Positions 17,741 to 30,234 of a stretch of DNA of 64,000 nucleotides are shown here, one piece after another. The notes under the pieces were generated by a model that was given only the letters and a program-made list of their open reading frames with translations, was not told where the DNA came from and did not search any database. The position numbers and the translations under genes are program-made. This DNA comes from Heliomicrobium gestii (GTDB lineage: Bacteria; Bacillota; Desulfitobacteriia; Heliobacteriales; Heliobacteriaceae), in the NCBI RefSeq assembly GCF_009877435.1, contig NZ_WXEX01000005.1:186001-250000 (forward strand), written 5' to 3'. Each line of letters begins with the position of its first letter. The stretch's first letter is position 1.

Positions 17741-19945
17741 TTATGGTCGGTGGATGTCACGAAGACGATAGCCGAAGCATTCCTTTTCCAGCCAGGGCGT
17801 CTCCCCAACCGCATCTGCCGGTGTCCATTGCTGAACAAAAGCGTACTTCCAGAGATCATCGTCAAGGACATAGAGGATTTCTTCCTTGGAGACCGCTACG
17901 AGATCGACCGTCTTTTGCCAGCATTCTTCATCGATCAAGCCGGTGATTTTCAGGTAATCGTAGACATAGGGCAACCCCCACAGCAAAACGACGCTGTCGG
18001 GTTTTTTGTTCGAAAGACCCATAAAATTCACACCCAGCCAGTCCCTCAAGGCGGATTCCAGCGTCTTTTTGGTGAATCGGAACCTGGCCTTTATGTCGCT
18101 AGCCTTCTTTTTTTGCACATAACGGGTCATAAACAAGCTGAACTGTCGCCAGATGAGGTCGGCGCCAGTGAAATCCATGCTCTTTTTCTGGCGCATGTAC
18201 CGGTAAAAGCCGTAGGACATCGATTCGAGCCCATCCACGAGCGATCGGCGCAACCTTTCGCGAAGGATATCAACGGTCACATCTTCTGCCAGGCCCGCCT
18301 TGATCATCGCCAGAAACTCCGGTGTCGTCTCACATCCCGCTTGGGCAAGATCACTGGCCAAGGCTTGCCAATCAGGTTGTCGGCCTTCTCGGAGTTCATC
18401 GTATACCTGCTCTAATCGGTGAGCGCGGAGCACCGCCACAACAACCTCATCGACGCCCCCCATCAACCCTTTCGCTTCCAGGATGGACTGATGGGCATCT
18501 TCCGCGAACCGGACTGCCAGCTCGGTTTCTCCAGAAGCAACCAACGTGCTCAACACCGGCAGAATCTGATCGATGCTATGCTCTGGGTCGTCGGTTAGCC
18601 ATCGCAGGGGGAGCCGCAATTCATCCCGTTCTCGGCGGTACAGGCGGTAGTAAACCAGTAACTCATCGAAATAATGAAAGTCTCGCCCTTTCTCTTCCAC
18701 CACATGATCCCGATAGGCTCCGACGAGTTTTGCGATAAGGGCGATGCGCTTTTCTAGATGCAGGTTGTCCAGCGTCTCATACAGTTCTTCGCTTAGGGCT
18801 GGACTTTCGCTCATGGTGATGATCAATTCGTCGAGAGCGTCCGACAGGTCTTCATCCTGCGCCTCTTCCGCCCCATTCGCCGCTTCTTCAAAATCTCCTA
18901 TCCCATCAGCGCTCTCGCCGCCAGCGGGAATTTCCTCCTCATCAACGATGAGATCATCTACTTCTTCATCCCAAAGGCCGTCCACTTCATCATCCGATTC
19001 TTCACCCCAGAAGTACGGGTCCCTTTGCCGAATGGCTGCGATCATGACATCGACCTGTCGGTCCAAGGGCAGCTGTCGATAGCGCTTGCGCCAATGATCG
19101 CCCGGCTTGTTCGATGATTTCAGAGCGGGTGTTGCGGGGCGGCTCTTTTTCGCAGAACGGACAACGACCGTATCCAGGTCTCGAATTCGTTGCTGTAAAT
19201 ACACCGGTTCATCGACACCGGCATCCAGGCCAGCCGCAAAGATTTCCCTCGCACGCTGAACATCGGCCTCCCGGTCATCGGGTTGGTTATCGCTGTACAG
19301 GTCTCCCCATCCCACGTATCCCCATGTCCACTGCGGGTAATCCGTAATCAACTGGCGGAATTCCGCATCGCTCTTATCGAACTCTCCTAGCGTCGCATAG
19401 GATTCGGCAACCGCTCGCCGCATGTTCTGAATGATCAAAAGGTCACTCTTCGGCAACAAGCGAACAAAATCTTGGGCATAGGCGATCCGCATGATCGCCA
19501 TTACCCAACGGTTTTGAGCTTCGTTGACCAACTGGTCATCAAAGTCCTGACACCAATTGCTTATACAGTCAGGGGCGTTAACCACCTTGTCTAATGCGTC
19601 TACATCGTCAATGCCATGCTCAAGGATGAGCGGACGCAGCTTTGTCCACGCCCACCACCATGCCCGGCAACCTTCAAAGCCATCTTGTTGATCCACGAGG
19701 CGATAACCGAGATCCAACAATTTCGCCATTGACATGGTTGATGGATCGAAGTCAATCGCTTTTTTCTCTTTATTTTCCTTTTTATAAACTTCGAACATGT
19801 CATCCAGTCTGGGGAGCTCTCTTCTTTCTGCCTTCATCGAATCCTTTGACTGCGCTACGGCAGCTTCATCCTTGGCCATACAGCATTTCTTATACTTTTT
19901 GCCGCTCCCGCAATGGCACGGATCGTTTCGTCCGACTTTCGACAT
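17741..19945 (-). CDS. SEC-C zinc-motif protein of unknown function (734 residues)
   Basis: The N terminus, MSKVGRNDPCHCGSGKKYKK, plus the following CC pair is a classic SEC-C motif (CxC-x8-CC), a zinc-binding tail best known from SecA but found at the start of many unrelated proteins. Residues about 165-260 have TPR-like spacing (ESYATLGEFDKSDAEFRQL). Residues about 310-375 are strongly acidic (EESDDEVDGLWDEEVDD). The C-terminal 350 residues are helical with no motif I recognise. The ATG at 19945 is kept because the SEC-C motif normally starts within a few residues of Met; its ribosome site is weak. The terminator at 17685 makes it a separate unit. It may be a protein-binding scaffold; the partner is unknown. 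Confidence 0.8.
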   Translation of the reverse strand: MSKVGRNDPCHCGSGKKYKKCCMAKDEAAVAQSKDSMKAERRELPRLDDMFEVYKKENKEKKAIDFDPSTMSMAKLLDLGYRLVDQQDGFEGCRAWWWAWTKLRPLILEHGIDDVDALDKVVNAPDCISNWCQDFDDQLVNEAQNRWVMAIMRIAYAQDFVRLLPKSDLLIIQNMRRAVAESYATLGEFDKSDAEFRQLITDYPQWTWGYVGWGDLYSDNQPDDREADVQRAREIFAAGLDAGVDEPVYLQQRIRDLDTVVVRSAKKSRPATPALKSSNKPGDHWRKRYRQLPLDRQVDVMIAAIRQRDPYFWGEESDDEVDGLWDEEVDDLIVDEEEIPAGGESADGIGDFEEAANGAEEAQDEDLSDALDELIITMSESPALSEELYETLDNLHLEKRIALIAKLVGAYRDHVVEEKGRDFHYFDELLVYYRLYRRERDELRLPLRWLTDDPEHSIDQILPVLSTLVASGETELAVRFAEDAHQSILEAKGLMGGVDEVVVAVLRAHRLEQVYDELREGRQPDWQALASDLAQAGCETTPEFLAMIKAGLAEDVTVDILRERLRRSLVDGLESMSYGFYRYMRQKKSMDFTGADLIWRQFSLFMTRYVQKKKASDIKARFRFTKKTLESALRDWLGVNFMGLSNKKPDSVVLLWGLPYVYDYLKITGLIDEECWQKTVDLVAVSKEEILYVLDDDLWKYAFVQQWTPADAVGETPWLEKECFGYRLRDIHRP

Positions 19946-20038
19946 CCGCGTTGCCGGCTATCCCCGTTAGGGCTCAGCCGTTCCCTCCCAGCGTTATTTT
20001 CTTGTGGGCCTGCCGCAATATACCCATCAACGACCGGA

Positions 20039-20434
20039 TCATGAAAAAGGTTTTTGTTTTTTCCTAGATTTAAACCAATCCGTAAACTTTTTCTCAAAGG
20101 GAAGTATTTCAATTGCCTTTTGATATGCCTGAAGTATTTCTGTTTCGGGTTTTCTCAACGAATGCAAGGATTTAGCCAAGTCAAACCAACACCACGCACG
20201 ACGTGTATCGTCCTCCGCTAATTGAATCGCGCGATGAAGGAGTTCGACCGCCTCTTGATTCAGTTTTCGTTTCGCAAAACCATCGTTTGTGTTTTTTGCT
20301 AGTTTTAATTTAGTCGTAGCAAATTCATGAACAGCCTTGGGATCATCTTTTATTAATTCAAACGCAGTTGAAAATAGTTTATGCCTTGACTCATTCTTCC
20401 TGCACGCTTGTTTAAGATAGCTAATGTAACTCAA
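20039..20434 (-). CDS. Small AT-rich TPR-like hypothetical protein
   Basis: 131 residues with a TTG start and a GTAGGT ribosome-site-like stretch a few bases upstream. The middle (EAVELLHRAIQLAEDDTRRA and WFDLAKSLHSLRKPETEILQAYQKAIEIL) has the alternating helix pattern of one or two TPR units; the C terminus is basic (FKSRKKQKPFS). Base composition is visibly lower in GC than the neighbouring genes, consistent with recent arrival. It ends about 95 bases before the SEC-C gene, so the two may be co-transcribed. The function is unknown. Confidence 0.65.
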   Translation of the reverse strand: MSYISYLKQACRKNESRHKLFSTAFELIKDDPKAVHEFATTKLKLAKNTNDGFAKRKLNQEAVELLHRAIQLAEDDTRRAWCWFDLAKSLHSLRKPETEILQAYQKAIEILPFEKKFTDWFKSRKKQKPFS

Positions 20435-20473
20435 ACCTACATACTTTTTTAATCATCAAGCATATCTAGAAAA

Positions 20474-20498
20474 AAAACCCTTCTCAACAGAAGGGTTT
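20474..20498. terminator. Terminator downstream of tRNA-Ala
   Basis: AAAACCCTTCT (20474-20484, approximate) pairs with AGAAGGGTTTT around CAAC. It is followed by a T-run on the minus strand. Confidence 0.8.
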
Positions 20499-20531
20499 TT
20501 AAAATCTATATAAAATAATTATAGACAAAAT

Positions 20532-20607
20532 TGGTGGAGATGAGCGGGATCGAACCGCTGGCCTCCTGCATGCGAAGCAGGCGCTCTCCCAGCTGAGCTA
20601 CACCCCC
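20532..20607 (-). tRNA. tRNA-Ala (anticodon CGC)
   Basis: A 76-base cloverleaf. The acceptor GGGGGUG pairs with CAUCUCC and contains the G3:U70 pair that marks alanine tRNAs. The anticodon stem CCTGC/GCAGG encloses TTCGCAT, giving anticodon CGC. T arm GGTTCGATCCC and an encoded CCA are present. Its 3' half is duplicated at 14153-14194. Confidence 0.97.
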
Positions 20608-20621
20608 ACGTGACAGAAGCT

Positions 20622-20650
20622 ATTATATCGAAAAAGGAGGCCCATTGCAA
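20622..20650 (-). promoter_or_regulatory. tRNA-Ala promoter
   Basis: On the minus strand TTGCAA (20650-20645) and a perfect TATAAT (20627-20622) are separated by exactly 17 bp, about 15 bp before the tRNA. The -35 box sits in the loop of the terminator of the upstream ferredoxin gene. Confidence 0.8.
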
Positions 20651-20670
20651 GTGTTTTTGGGCCTCCTTTT
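20632..20670 (-). terminator. Terminator of the KOR operon
   Basis: AAAGGAGGCCCA and TGGGCCTCCTTT form a 12-bp stem with a T tail on the minus strand. It overlaps the tRNA-Ala promoter. Confidence 0.85.
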
Positions 20671-20705
20671 TTATCCACAAAGCCGCACCCGATGTTCCCG
20701 TTGCC

Positions 20706-20978
20706 CTAGGCCTTCGGCTTCTTCTGCTCCTCCGGCTTCAGCTTCTCGACGACGATGGCGCAGTCGGGGCAGACGTGCTGGCAGATGCCGCAGGCGATGC
20801 AGGCGGGATCCTGCTGCACCTCGACGGCGGGGGTGCCGTAGACGCCCAGCTTCTTCGACCAGGTGATCGTATCGGTCGGGCACTTCTCGATGCAGAGCCC
20901 GCAGCCTTTGCAGAGGCCGGGGAACACGCTGTGACGCCCTTTGCCGCTCTCGATCGTATAGACTTTCCATTCAGCCAC
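20706..20978 (-). CDS. korD: 2-oxoacid:ferredoxin oxidoreductase, ferredoxin-like delta subunit
   Basis: About 90 residues with two [4Fe-4S] binding motifs, CKGCGLCIEKCP and CIACGICQHVCP. This is the small iron-sulfur subunit that passes electrons from the catalytic subunits to free ferredoxin. The ATG at 20987 directly abuts the AGGAGGT ribosome site (no spacing), so the GTG at 20978, nine bases further on, is preferred. It is the last gene of the korA-korB-korC-korD unit, about 115 bases after korC, and a strong terminator follows. In many clostridial operons this subunit is first rather than last. Confidence 0.9.
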   Translation of the reverse strand: MAEWKVYTIESGKGRHSVFPGLCKGCGLCIEKCPTDTITWSKKLGVYGTPAVEVQQDPACIACGICQHVCPDCAIVVEKLKPEEQKKPKA

Positions 20979-21095
20979 GGAAGACATACCTCCTTTTCGG
21001 TGGAGTCAAATCGCAATGCCCTACGGATGGTTTGCGATATACCGTTCGGCTTCACCATCCACATTGCGGCGGTGCTTTGCCTACAGAACCTTAAC

Positions 21096-21665
21096 CTACA
21101 GGTGCCCCTCCACCAGTTGCATGCCCCGCGCCAGGGCGCGGTGGTTCAACTCGCGCAGTTTCGGATCCTGCTCAAATTTGTAGCCCAGCTTGTCTTCCAG
21201 GGCTTGTTTGGCTCGTTCTTCACTGACCACATGGGTGGCGCGGACAACAGCGCCCATGATGATGATGTTAAACACCCGGGGGTGCAGTTCGTTCTTCGCC
21301 GTTTCGATGGCCGGGATGCCGATGACCTTTTTGGCCCCTTTGGGCAGGTCGTCTTCGACGCCTTCGATGAAGGTGTCATAGACAAAGACCGTATTCCCGT
21401 CGACGTACTGGGCGCAGCGGCGGACGGCGCGGTCGGAGAGGGCGATGACGATGTCGGCCTTCTCAAACTTGGGCGAGCCCACCTTCTCCTTATCGGAGAT
21501 CTGGACGAAGGCGATAGAGACGCCGCCCCGCTGTTCAACACCGAAGTTGGGGATGTAGAGGGCTTCCTTCCCTTCCTCGTTGGCCGCCTCGGTGATGATC
21601 TCGGCGACCGACTGCACGCCCTGGCCGCCTTCGCCGGCGAGGGCGATTTTGACGACTTTGGCCAT
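21096..21665 (-). CDS. korC: 2-oxoacid:ferredoxin oxidoreductase, gamma subunit
   Basis: 189 residues starting MAKVVKIALAGEGGQGVQS; the GEGGQG loop and NFGVEQRGG (about residue 45) are hallmarks of the gamma (porG-like) domain of 2-oxoacid oxidoreductases. The ATG at 21665 is two bases after the end of korB, and its ribosome site GGAGGGATAACC lies inside korB. Longer in-frame starts would lie well inside korB and are unlikely. The subunit forms part of the cytoplasmic complex that oxidatively decarboxylates (or reductively carboxylates) 2-oxoacids with CoA and ferredoxin. Confidence 0.93.
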   Translation of the reverse strand: MAKVVKIALAGEGGQGVQSVAEIITEAANEEGKEALYIPNFGVEQRGGVSIAFVQISDKEKVGSPKFEKADIVIALSDRAVRRCAQYVDGNTVFVYDTFIEGVEDDLPKGAKKVIGIPAIETAKNELHPRVFNIIIMGAVVRATHVVSEERAKQALEDKLGYKFEQDPKLRELNHRALARGMQLVEGHL

Positions 21666-21667
21666 GG

Positions 21668-22432
<765 letters not shown>

Positions 22433-22446
22433 CGCGTCACCCTCCC

Positions 22447-23532
22447 CTAGGCCATGGCCTTGATTTTCTTGACGATTTCGTCAGATGTGATGCCCTGACC
22501 CGGCTTGTAGATGGTCTCCAGCGGCGTGGTGAGGCCGTAGAGGGATGGGAGAACCAGGCGGGCGAATTGCCCTTCCGCCGACTCGACGATGAGCAGCTTT
22601 TTCGCCTTCTGGACGACAGCGCGCAAGGGCTCCGTCGGGAAAGGGCGCAGGGTGATGGGACGGAACATGCCCGCCTTGACCCCTTCTGCGCGCAGCTCGC
22701 GGATGGCTTCGACAGCGGCGCGGGAGACGATGCCGTGGCAGAGGATGACCACTTCGGCGTCATCACACTCCACCGTCTTGTGCTCGACAATCTCGGGCGC
22801 GAATTTTTCATAGGCCCCGACAAGTTCCTTGACAACCTCGTAGAGTTCTTCTTCCGTGTTGTAGGTGTTGCGCAGGTGAGCCGGGTCGCGGTCCGCGCCG
22901 GCTTTGCCGGGCAGTCCGACAAGGGGATAGGTGTCCACCATCTGGATGCCCCGCAACTCCGGGTCATAGATGGTCAAGGACTCGCGCATCTTGGCCTGGT
23001 AGCCGTCACCGAGGACGAAGGTGGGAAAGCGGTATTTCCATGCCGTATTAAAGGACTTGATCGTGTAATCGTAGAGTTCCTGGTGATCGGCCGTCGAATA
23101 GACGATGCGCAGACCTTCGCCGTTGGCGCCGTAGCAGGTCATGGTCACTTCCTGCTGGGAATAGATGACCGTTGCCGTCGACGGGCCGCCCCGCTGCTGA
23201 ATGATGAAAACGGCGGGGATGCGCATCATCTCGGCCATGGACATGGGCTCTTGCATGAGCGTGTTGCCGGGGCCCGCCGTAGCGGTGAAGGCTCGCTTGC
23301 CCGAGAGGACGCCGCCACAGGTGGTGAAGCCGGCTGAGATCTCATCCTCGGTCTGCAAAAAGGTTCGATTGTGCTTGGGCGCCAGGCGCGTCCAGTAGTG
23401 CATGATCTCGTTTTGCGGCGTAATGGGATACCCGTACATGATATCCGCGCCGGCGGCCAGCGCCGCGTAGGCGCAGACCTCGTTGCCGGTCATGAACATC
23501 CGCTTTTCCCCTTGAATCGGCTTGTCTGCCAT
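22447..23532 (-). CDS. korA: 2-oxoacid:ferredoxin oxidoreductase, alpha subunit
   Basis: 361 residues, the normal size for the separate alpha chain of four-subunit enzymes. GADIMYGYPITPQNEIMH (about 28-45), TEDEISAG (about 61) and TATAGPGNTLMQEP (about 83-96) are the pyrimidine-binding and substrate-loop motifs; the C-terminal third (AEVVILCHGIVSRAA) is the transketolase-C-like domain. It is the first of the four kor genes and is preceded, 85 bases upstream on the same strand, by the P-loop gene at 23618. Confidence 0.94.
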   Translation of the reverse strand: MADKPIQGEKRMFMTGNEVCAYAALAAGADIMYGYPITPQNEIMHYWTRLAPKHNRTFLQTEDEISAGFTTCGGVLSGKRAFTATAGPGNTLMQEPMSMAEMMRIPAVFIIQQRGGPSTATVIYSQQEVTMTCYGANGEGLRIVYSTADHQELYDYTIKSFNTAWKYRFPTFVLGDGYQAKMRESLTIYDPELRGIQMVDTYPLVGLPGKAGADRDPAHLRNTYNTEEELYEVVKELVGAYEKFAPEIVEHKTVECDDAEVVILCHGIVSRAAVEAIRELRAEGVKAGMFRPITLRPFPTEPLRAVVQKAKKLLIVESAEGQFARLVLPSLYGLTTPLETIYKPGQGITSDEIVKKIKAMA

Positions 23533-23617
23533 GGGTCAGGCACACCTCCTGAAACGTGTATGTTGGTCGTTGAACGAATGCCTTTGGGGGAACGATTCAC
23601 CGCCTGTGAAGTCGCCG

Positions 23618-24307
23618 TTACCAGAAAGAGCGGGGCATGAAGCGCTGCAAAAAACGCACCGGCTGGCCCAGCACATCCTCCGGCGCGAGTTTACCGCGAA
23701 AGCGTTCGTCAGCGGCGGTGGCCATCACCGGTAGATCCAGTTCCCGGGCGGCCGCGTCAACCAGCCGCGCTCCTTCCCGGATGATCGCCAGATCGGTCTC
23801 CTCGGCCAGATGGGTGTTGTTGAGCAGGCCGTGGACAGGCCCCAGGCCGCGCACATGGTCGACGATCTCCTCGACAGAGGCGGTCATCGGCCGGGAGGCG
23901 TTGATGACGGCGATGATGCGCAGGTCTTTGTCTTCATGGGCGCCGTGGAGCAGGTTGAGCGTCTTGGATCCCTCGACACCGTAGCCGATGTCCAGCACCA
24001 GGTCGCCTTCGCGGCGCAAGGACCAGAGCATGTCCCCCCGGATCAGGGTTCCTGCCTCGCCAAGTCCCATGGTGGCGCGCGTTTCCCAGGCGACCACCTG
24101 CAGCCCTTTCTCCTCCAGTTCTTTCTTGATCGGACGGAGGGTGTAGAAAGGCTCGACGATATCCAGGTCGACGATCGTCACCGGTCGACGGCCCTGGGCC
24201 AGCAGTTCCAGGGCGCGGTTGACGGCGTTTTCACTCTTCCCGCTGGCATACTCGCCCACATAGGCCTCGACGACTCGTTGGCGTTCCGTGCCGGAAATGG
24301 TCACCAC
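23618..24307 (-). CDS. P-loop nucleotide-binding protein linked to the KOR operon
   Basis: About 229 residues. GEYASGKSE (about 18-26) is an atypical Walker A of the SIMIBI/MinD-like type; VTIVDLDIVEPFYTLR (about 43-58) resembles the switch region of such ATPases, and LRIIAVINASRPMTAS with LLNNTHL suggests a nucleotide-base pocket. The family is met next to 2-oxoacid oxidoreductase genes in Clostridia (from memory), and a maturation or cofactor-delivery role is a guess. Start choice is odd: two GTG codons (24307, 24304) overlap the GGAGG ribosome site, whereas an ATT at 24298 sits at ideal spacing; the longer limit is given here. Confidence 0.75.
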   Translation of the reverse strand: MVTISGTERQRVVEAYVGEYASGKSENAVNRALELLAQGRRPVTIVDLDIVEPFYTLRPIKKELEEKGLQVVAWETRATMGLGEAGTLIRGDMLWSLRREGDLVLDIGYGVEGSKTLNLLHGAHEDKDLRIIAVINASRPMTASVEEIVDHVRGLGPVHGLLNNTHLAEETDLAIIREGARLVDAAARELDLPVMATAADERFRGKLAPEDVLGQPVRFLQRFMPRSFW

Positions 24308-24401
24308 CTCCGCTAGCCTGTATTTTCCCCGCGCGTTGACAAATCATGCCCGATCGTTTGGATATTTTCCCCTCTCACCTATTGTTGCGGGAGGGCAAAA
24401 C

Positions 24402-24422
24402 AAAAGGGGGAACGCCCCCTTA
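24402..24422 (-). terminator. Intrinsic terminator in the 24308-24636 gap
   Basis: AAGGGGG and CCCCCTT flank AACG; on the minus strand TTTTGTTTT follows. Apart from this, the hairpin at 24595 and AT-rich sequence, I see nothing in the gap. Confidence 0.7.
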
Positions 24423-24594
24423 ATGAAAAACATCAACATTAGTTCAATGGCTACGTCACCCAATTGTAGTTAAGGATTGGATTCCAGTCAACGATAGATT
24501 ATCAGTTTGATCTAAAAGTTGCAAGCATACGTCTTGAATTCAGAAATTCATGGCAATCGGGTCAGAACGGAAGACCTGTGGACGGATTAAAACA

Positions 24595-24626
24595 GCCCTT
24601 CTATGGCTGGGAAGCGACAGAAGGGC
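24595..24626 (-). terminator. Probable terminator of the PPC-domain gene
   Basis: GCCCTTCT and AGAAGGGC form an 8-bp stem with a 16-base loop just after the stop codon; TGTTTTAAT follows on the minus strand. Confidence 0.55.
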
Positions 24627-24636
24627 GGAACTTCCT

Positions 24637-25056
24637 TTAGAACTTCAACAAGTTAAGGCCAATCTCTTCACTGAATGCCCGATCAGCCTGACCCTCCATG
24701 CCATCGATGATGATCTCGCCGGTGCAACTGATCGTGGCGGCAGAGAGGTGGCCGCCGAAGGCGGCGTTGGTGGCGTCGGTCAAGGTGATGTGCAGGTGCA
24801 GGTAGGCTTCGCCGTTCAACTCACTGATGTTTCCGGTCAGGCTGGCGATCTCCATGTCGCCAGTCACCTCCCGGGAATGATATTGTTTTGTCGCCGACTC
24901 AAATAACCCGATCGTTGCCCGCCCCACGGCGCCGATCCCCGAGACAGCGCCCAGCCGGATGCCTTCTTTTTTGACCAGTTCCTTCAGCGATGTGACGATC
25001 TCATCCCCCCGGTCGAGCCGAACAAGCCATTTTGAACCTAATCGTCTGTAGTGCAT
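24637..25056 (-). CDS. PPC/DUF296-domain protein
   Basis: 139 residues. GAVSGIGAVGRATIGLF (about 37-53) and LHLHITLTDATNAAFGGHL (about 87-105) are the core of the PPC (plants and prokaryotes conserved, DUF296) fold, which forms trimers; the HLH...GGHL histidines resemble the metal or ligand site seen in bacterial structures. Bacterial members stand alone and their role is unsettled; AT-hook-linked plant relatives bind DNA. The ATG at 25056 is chosen because the GGGGAGG ribosome site abuts an earlier ATG at 25062. It forms its own unit between PFOR and the KOR cluster. Confidence 0.88.
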   Translation of the reverse strand: MHYRRLGSKWLVRLDRGDEIVTSLKELVKKEGIRLGAVSGIGAVGRATIGLFESATKQYHSREVTGDMEIASLTGNISELNGEAYLHLHITLTDATNAAFGGHLSAATISCTGEIIIDGMEGQADRAFSEEIGLNLLKF

Positions 25057-25188
25057 GGTCATCCTCCCCTTGTGCTACAGTTTTTCTCCAATCAACCGCC
25101 CTAGTCATTTTTCTCGGCATTTTACGAAAGTCCTTTTTTGCACGAAATATGGCGCGCTCTAAGGCGACAGGTTCCCAGGGCGCACGAT

Positions 25189-25248
25189 AAAAAAACGCCC
25201 CTCGCCGATCCCGTCTGCCTCGACTGGGATCGCCCAAGGGGCGTTTTT
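25189..25248 (-). terminator. nifJ: Terminator of the PFOR gene
   Basis: AAAAACGCCCCT (25191-25202) pairs with AGGGGCGTTTTT (25237-25248), with an inner GATCCC/GGGATC stem. The rest of the 25057-25383 gap holds only this and upstream sequence of the PPC gene. Confidence 0.85.
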
Positions 25249-25383
25249 CTGTAATCAGGTTCTTCCCATGGGGCTTTTTCCGCTTAGGCGCCTTTTATCA
25301 TGACGCTCCGCTTGAGGGCGGAAGCGACTGTGCGCCTGAACCGGCCTATCCTGCTGCTCGCCAGCGGATTTCGCGGGCAATGC

Positions 25384-28986
<3,603 letters not shown>

Positions 28987-29125
28987 TTATTCGACACCCG
29001 ACTTTTTCCTCCTTCTTTTTTGCGCAAAAAAAGAGAGGTTTGTTCAAATAAAATCCGGATCTATCCGATGCCTGCCGGGATTCCCATAAAAAATTATAGC
29101 GAAAGGGGGTCAATATAGCAAGTAA

Positions 29126-29398
29126 TCACAAGATCATGAAATATTTCAACATTAGCAAGAGCGCCATGCCCGGGATGCCCAGAAACCCGGCGATCAGGGC
29201 GCTGACCGGGTTGAGGGGCAGCGTCAGGCCGAAGGAGGCGCCCAACAGGTTCGTTCCCCCCAGCATCAGCACGCCCAGCAACGAATTGAAGGCCAACGTA
29301 AACAGCCAGCGCATGGGCCGCCAGAAGAAGTGGCCGGCCACCATGAGCAGCAGTACCCCGGCGCCGATCAGAACCATCTGCTCTGTCGTGACGTTCAC
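29126..29398 (-). CDS. bofA: BofA-family protein (inhibitor of pro-sigma-K processing)
   Basis: 90 residues with two or three membrane helices (MVLIGAGVLLLMVAGHFF; WLFTLAFNSLLGVLML; a C-terminal GFLGIPGMALLLMLKYF). The NSLLGVLMLGG and GIPG patterns are typical of BofA. In Bacillus BofA holds the SpoIVFB protease inactive in the forespore outer membrane until the sigma-K checkpoint. Its place after recR in the dnaX-ybaB-recR block is the Bacillus order, minus yaaL. Start is a GTG. Presence is consistent with the sporulation genes known in heliobacteria. Confidence 0.85.
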   Translation of the reverse strand: MNVTTEQMVLIGAGVLLLMVAGHFFWRPMRWLFTLAFNSLLGVLMLGGTNLLGASFGLTLPLNPVSALIAGFLGIPGMALLLMLKYFMIL

Positions 29399-29517
29399 CG
29401 GTCACACCCTCCCCCTTTCTCCAGATTGCCTGAGAAGACCTGCGCTCGCAGGGTCTCCCCATTACCCAATGTACGCTTGTCCTGCCATTTCAGAACCAGG
29501 AGGAGAAAAAAGGGAAA

Positions 29518-29560
29518 ACAAAAACCGGCCGCCGGCGTTCATTTCGCCGCAGAGCCGGTT
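29518..29560 (-). terminator. Terminator downstream of recR
   Basis: AACCGGC (29523-29529) and GCCGGTT (29554-29560) frame a GC-rich loop; TTTTTGTTTT follows on the minus strand. The rest of the gap to bofA is empty. Confidence 0.75.
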
Positions 29561-29631
29561 CTCTTCGTTCAATTCTGTCTCGTTTTATCGATACCGCGTT
29601 CCTGGAAAAACCGCTCCCTGATCCGTTGCCG

Positions 29632-30231
29632 TTACAACTCACGCCGGCCTTCCATCGCCCGCAACAACGTGACCTGATCGGCGTACTCCAGATCGCCGCC
29701 CACCGGCAAGCCGTGGGCGATGCGCGTCACCTTGACGCCCATGGGTTTGATCAGTCGCGCCAAGTAGGACGCCGTCGCCTCCCCTTCAACGGTGGGGTTG
29801 GTGGCGACGATCACCTCTTTTAACTCCGGATCGGCCAGCCGCGCCATCAGTTGGCTGATCCGCAGCTGCTCCGGCCCGATGCCCTCGATGGGCGACAGGG
29901 CGCCATGGAGGACATGGTAGTGACCGCGATACTCCCGAGTCTTTTCGACGGCCACCACATCGCGCGGCTCTTCGACAACACAGATGACGCTGCGATCCCG
30001 GTTCGCATCACCGCAGATGCGGCAAGGATCCTGATCGGTCAAGTTCGTGCAGACGGAACAGTAGAGCGTCTTGTCATGGGCCTCGACGATGGCCTTCGCC
30101 AGGGCAACGGCTTCGCTCCGCGGAACATGGAGCAGGTGAAAGGCCAGCCGTTGCGCTGTTTTCGGTCCGACGCCGGGCAGTTTGGACAGTTCTTCGATCA
30201 GCCGTCCGACCGGTTCCGCGTAGTAGAGCAT
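29632..30231 (-). CDS. recR: Recombination protein RecR
   Basis: 199 residues, full length. [18 protein letters not shown] (about 17-34) is the helix-hairpin-helix, [16 protein letters not shown] (about 58-73) the four-cysteine zinc finger, and [16 protein letters not shown] with [18 protein letters not shown] the Toprim domain. RecR works with RecF and RecO to load RecA at single-stranded gaps. It starts three bases after the ybaB stop codon, a clear operon pair. Confidence 0.98.
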   Translation of the reverse strand: MLYYAEPVGRLIEELSKLPGVGPKTAQRLAFHLLHVPRSEAVALAKAIVEAHDKTLYCSVCTNLTDQDPCRICGDANRDRSVICVVEEPRDVVAVEKTREYRGHYHVLHGALSPIEGIGPEQLRISQLMARLADPELKEVIVATNPTVEGEATASYLARLIKPMGVKVTRIAHGLPVGGDLEYADQVTLLRAMEGRREL

Positions 30232-30234
30232 CGG

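Larger units (their letters stand above)
14153..20572. mobile_element. Putative 6.4-kb island integrated at tRNA-Ala (no integrase seen)
   Basis: The region is bounded by the tRNA-Ala 3'-half copy (14153-14194) and the same sequence within the intact tRNA (20531-20572), in the same orientation. Each copy is followed by its own terminator, the arrangement expected after site-specific integration. Cargo: an SNF2-type helicase with an overlapping partner, a SEC-C protein and an AT-rich small gene. No integrase or transposase is present, so this would be a decayed or trans-mobilised element. Against it: the helicase pair resembles a chromosomal pair known in Bacilli. Confidence 0.45.
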
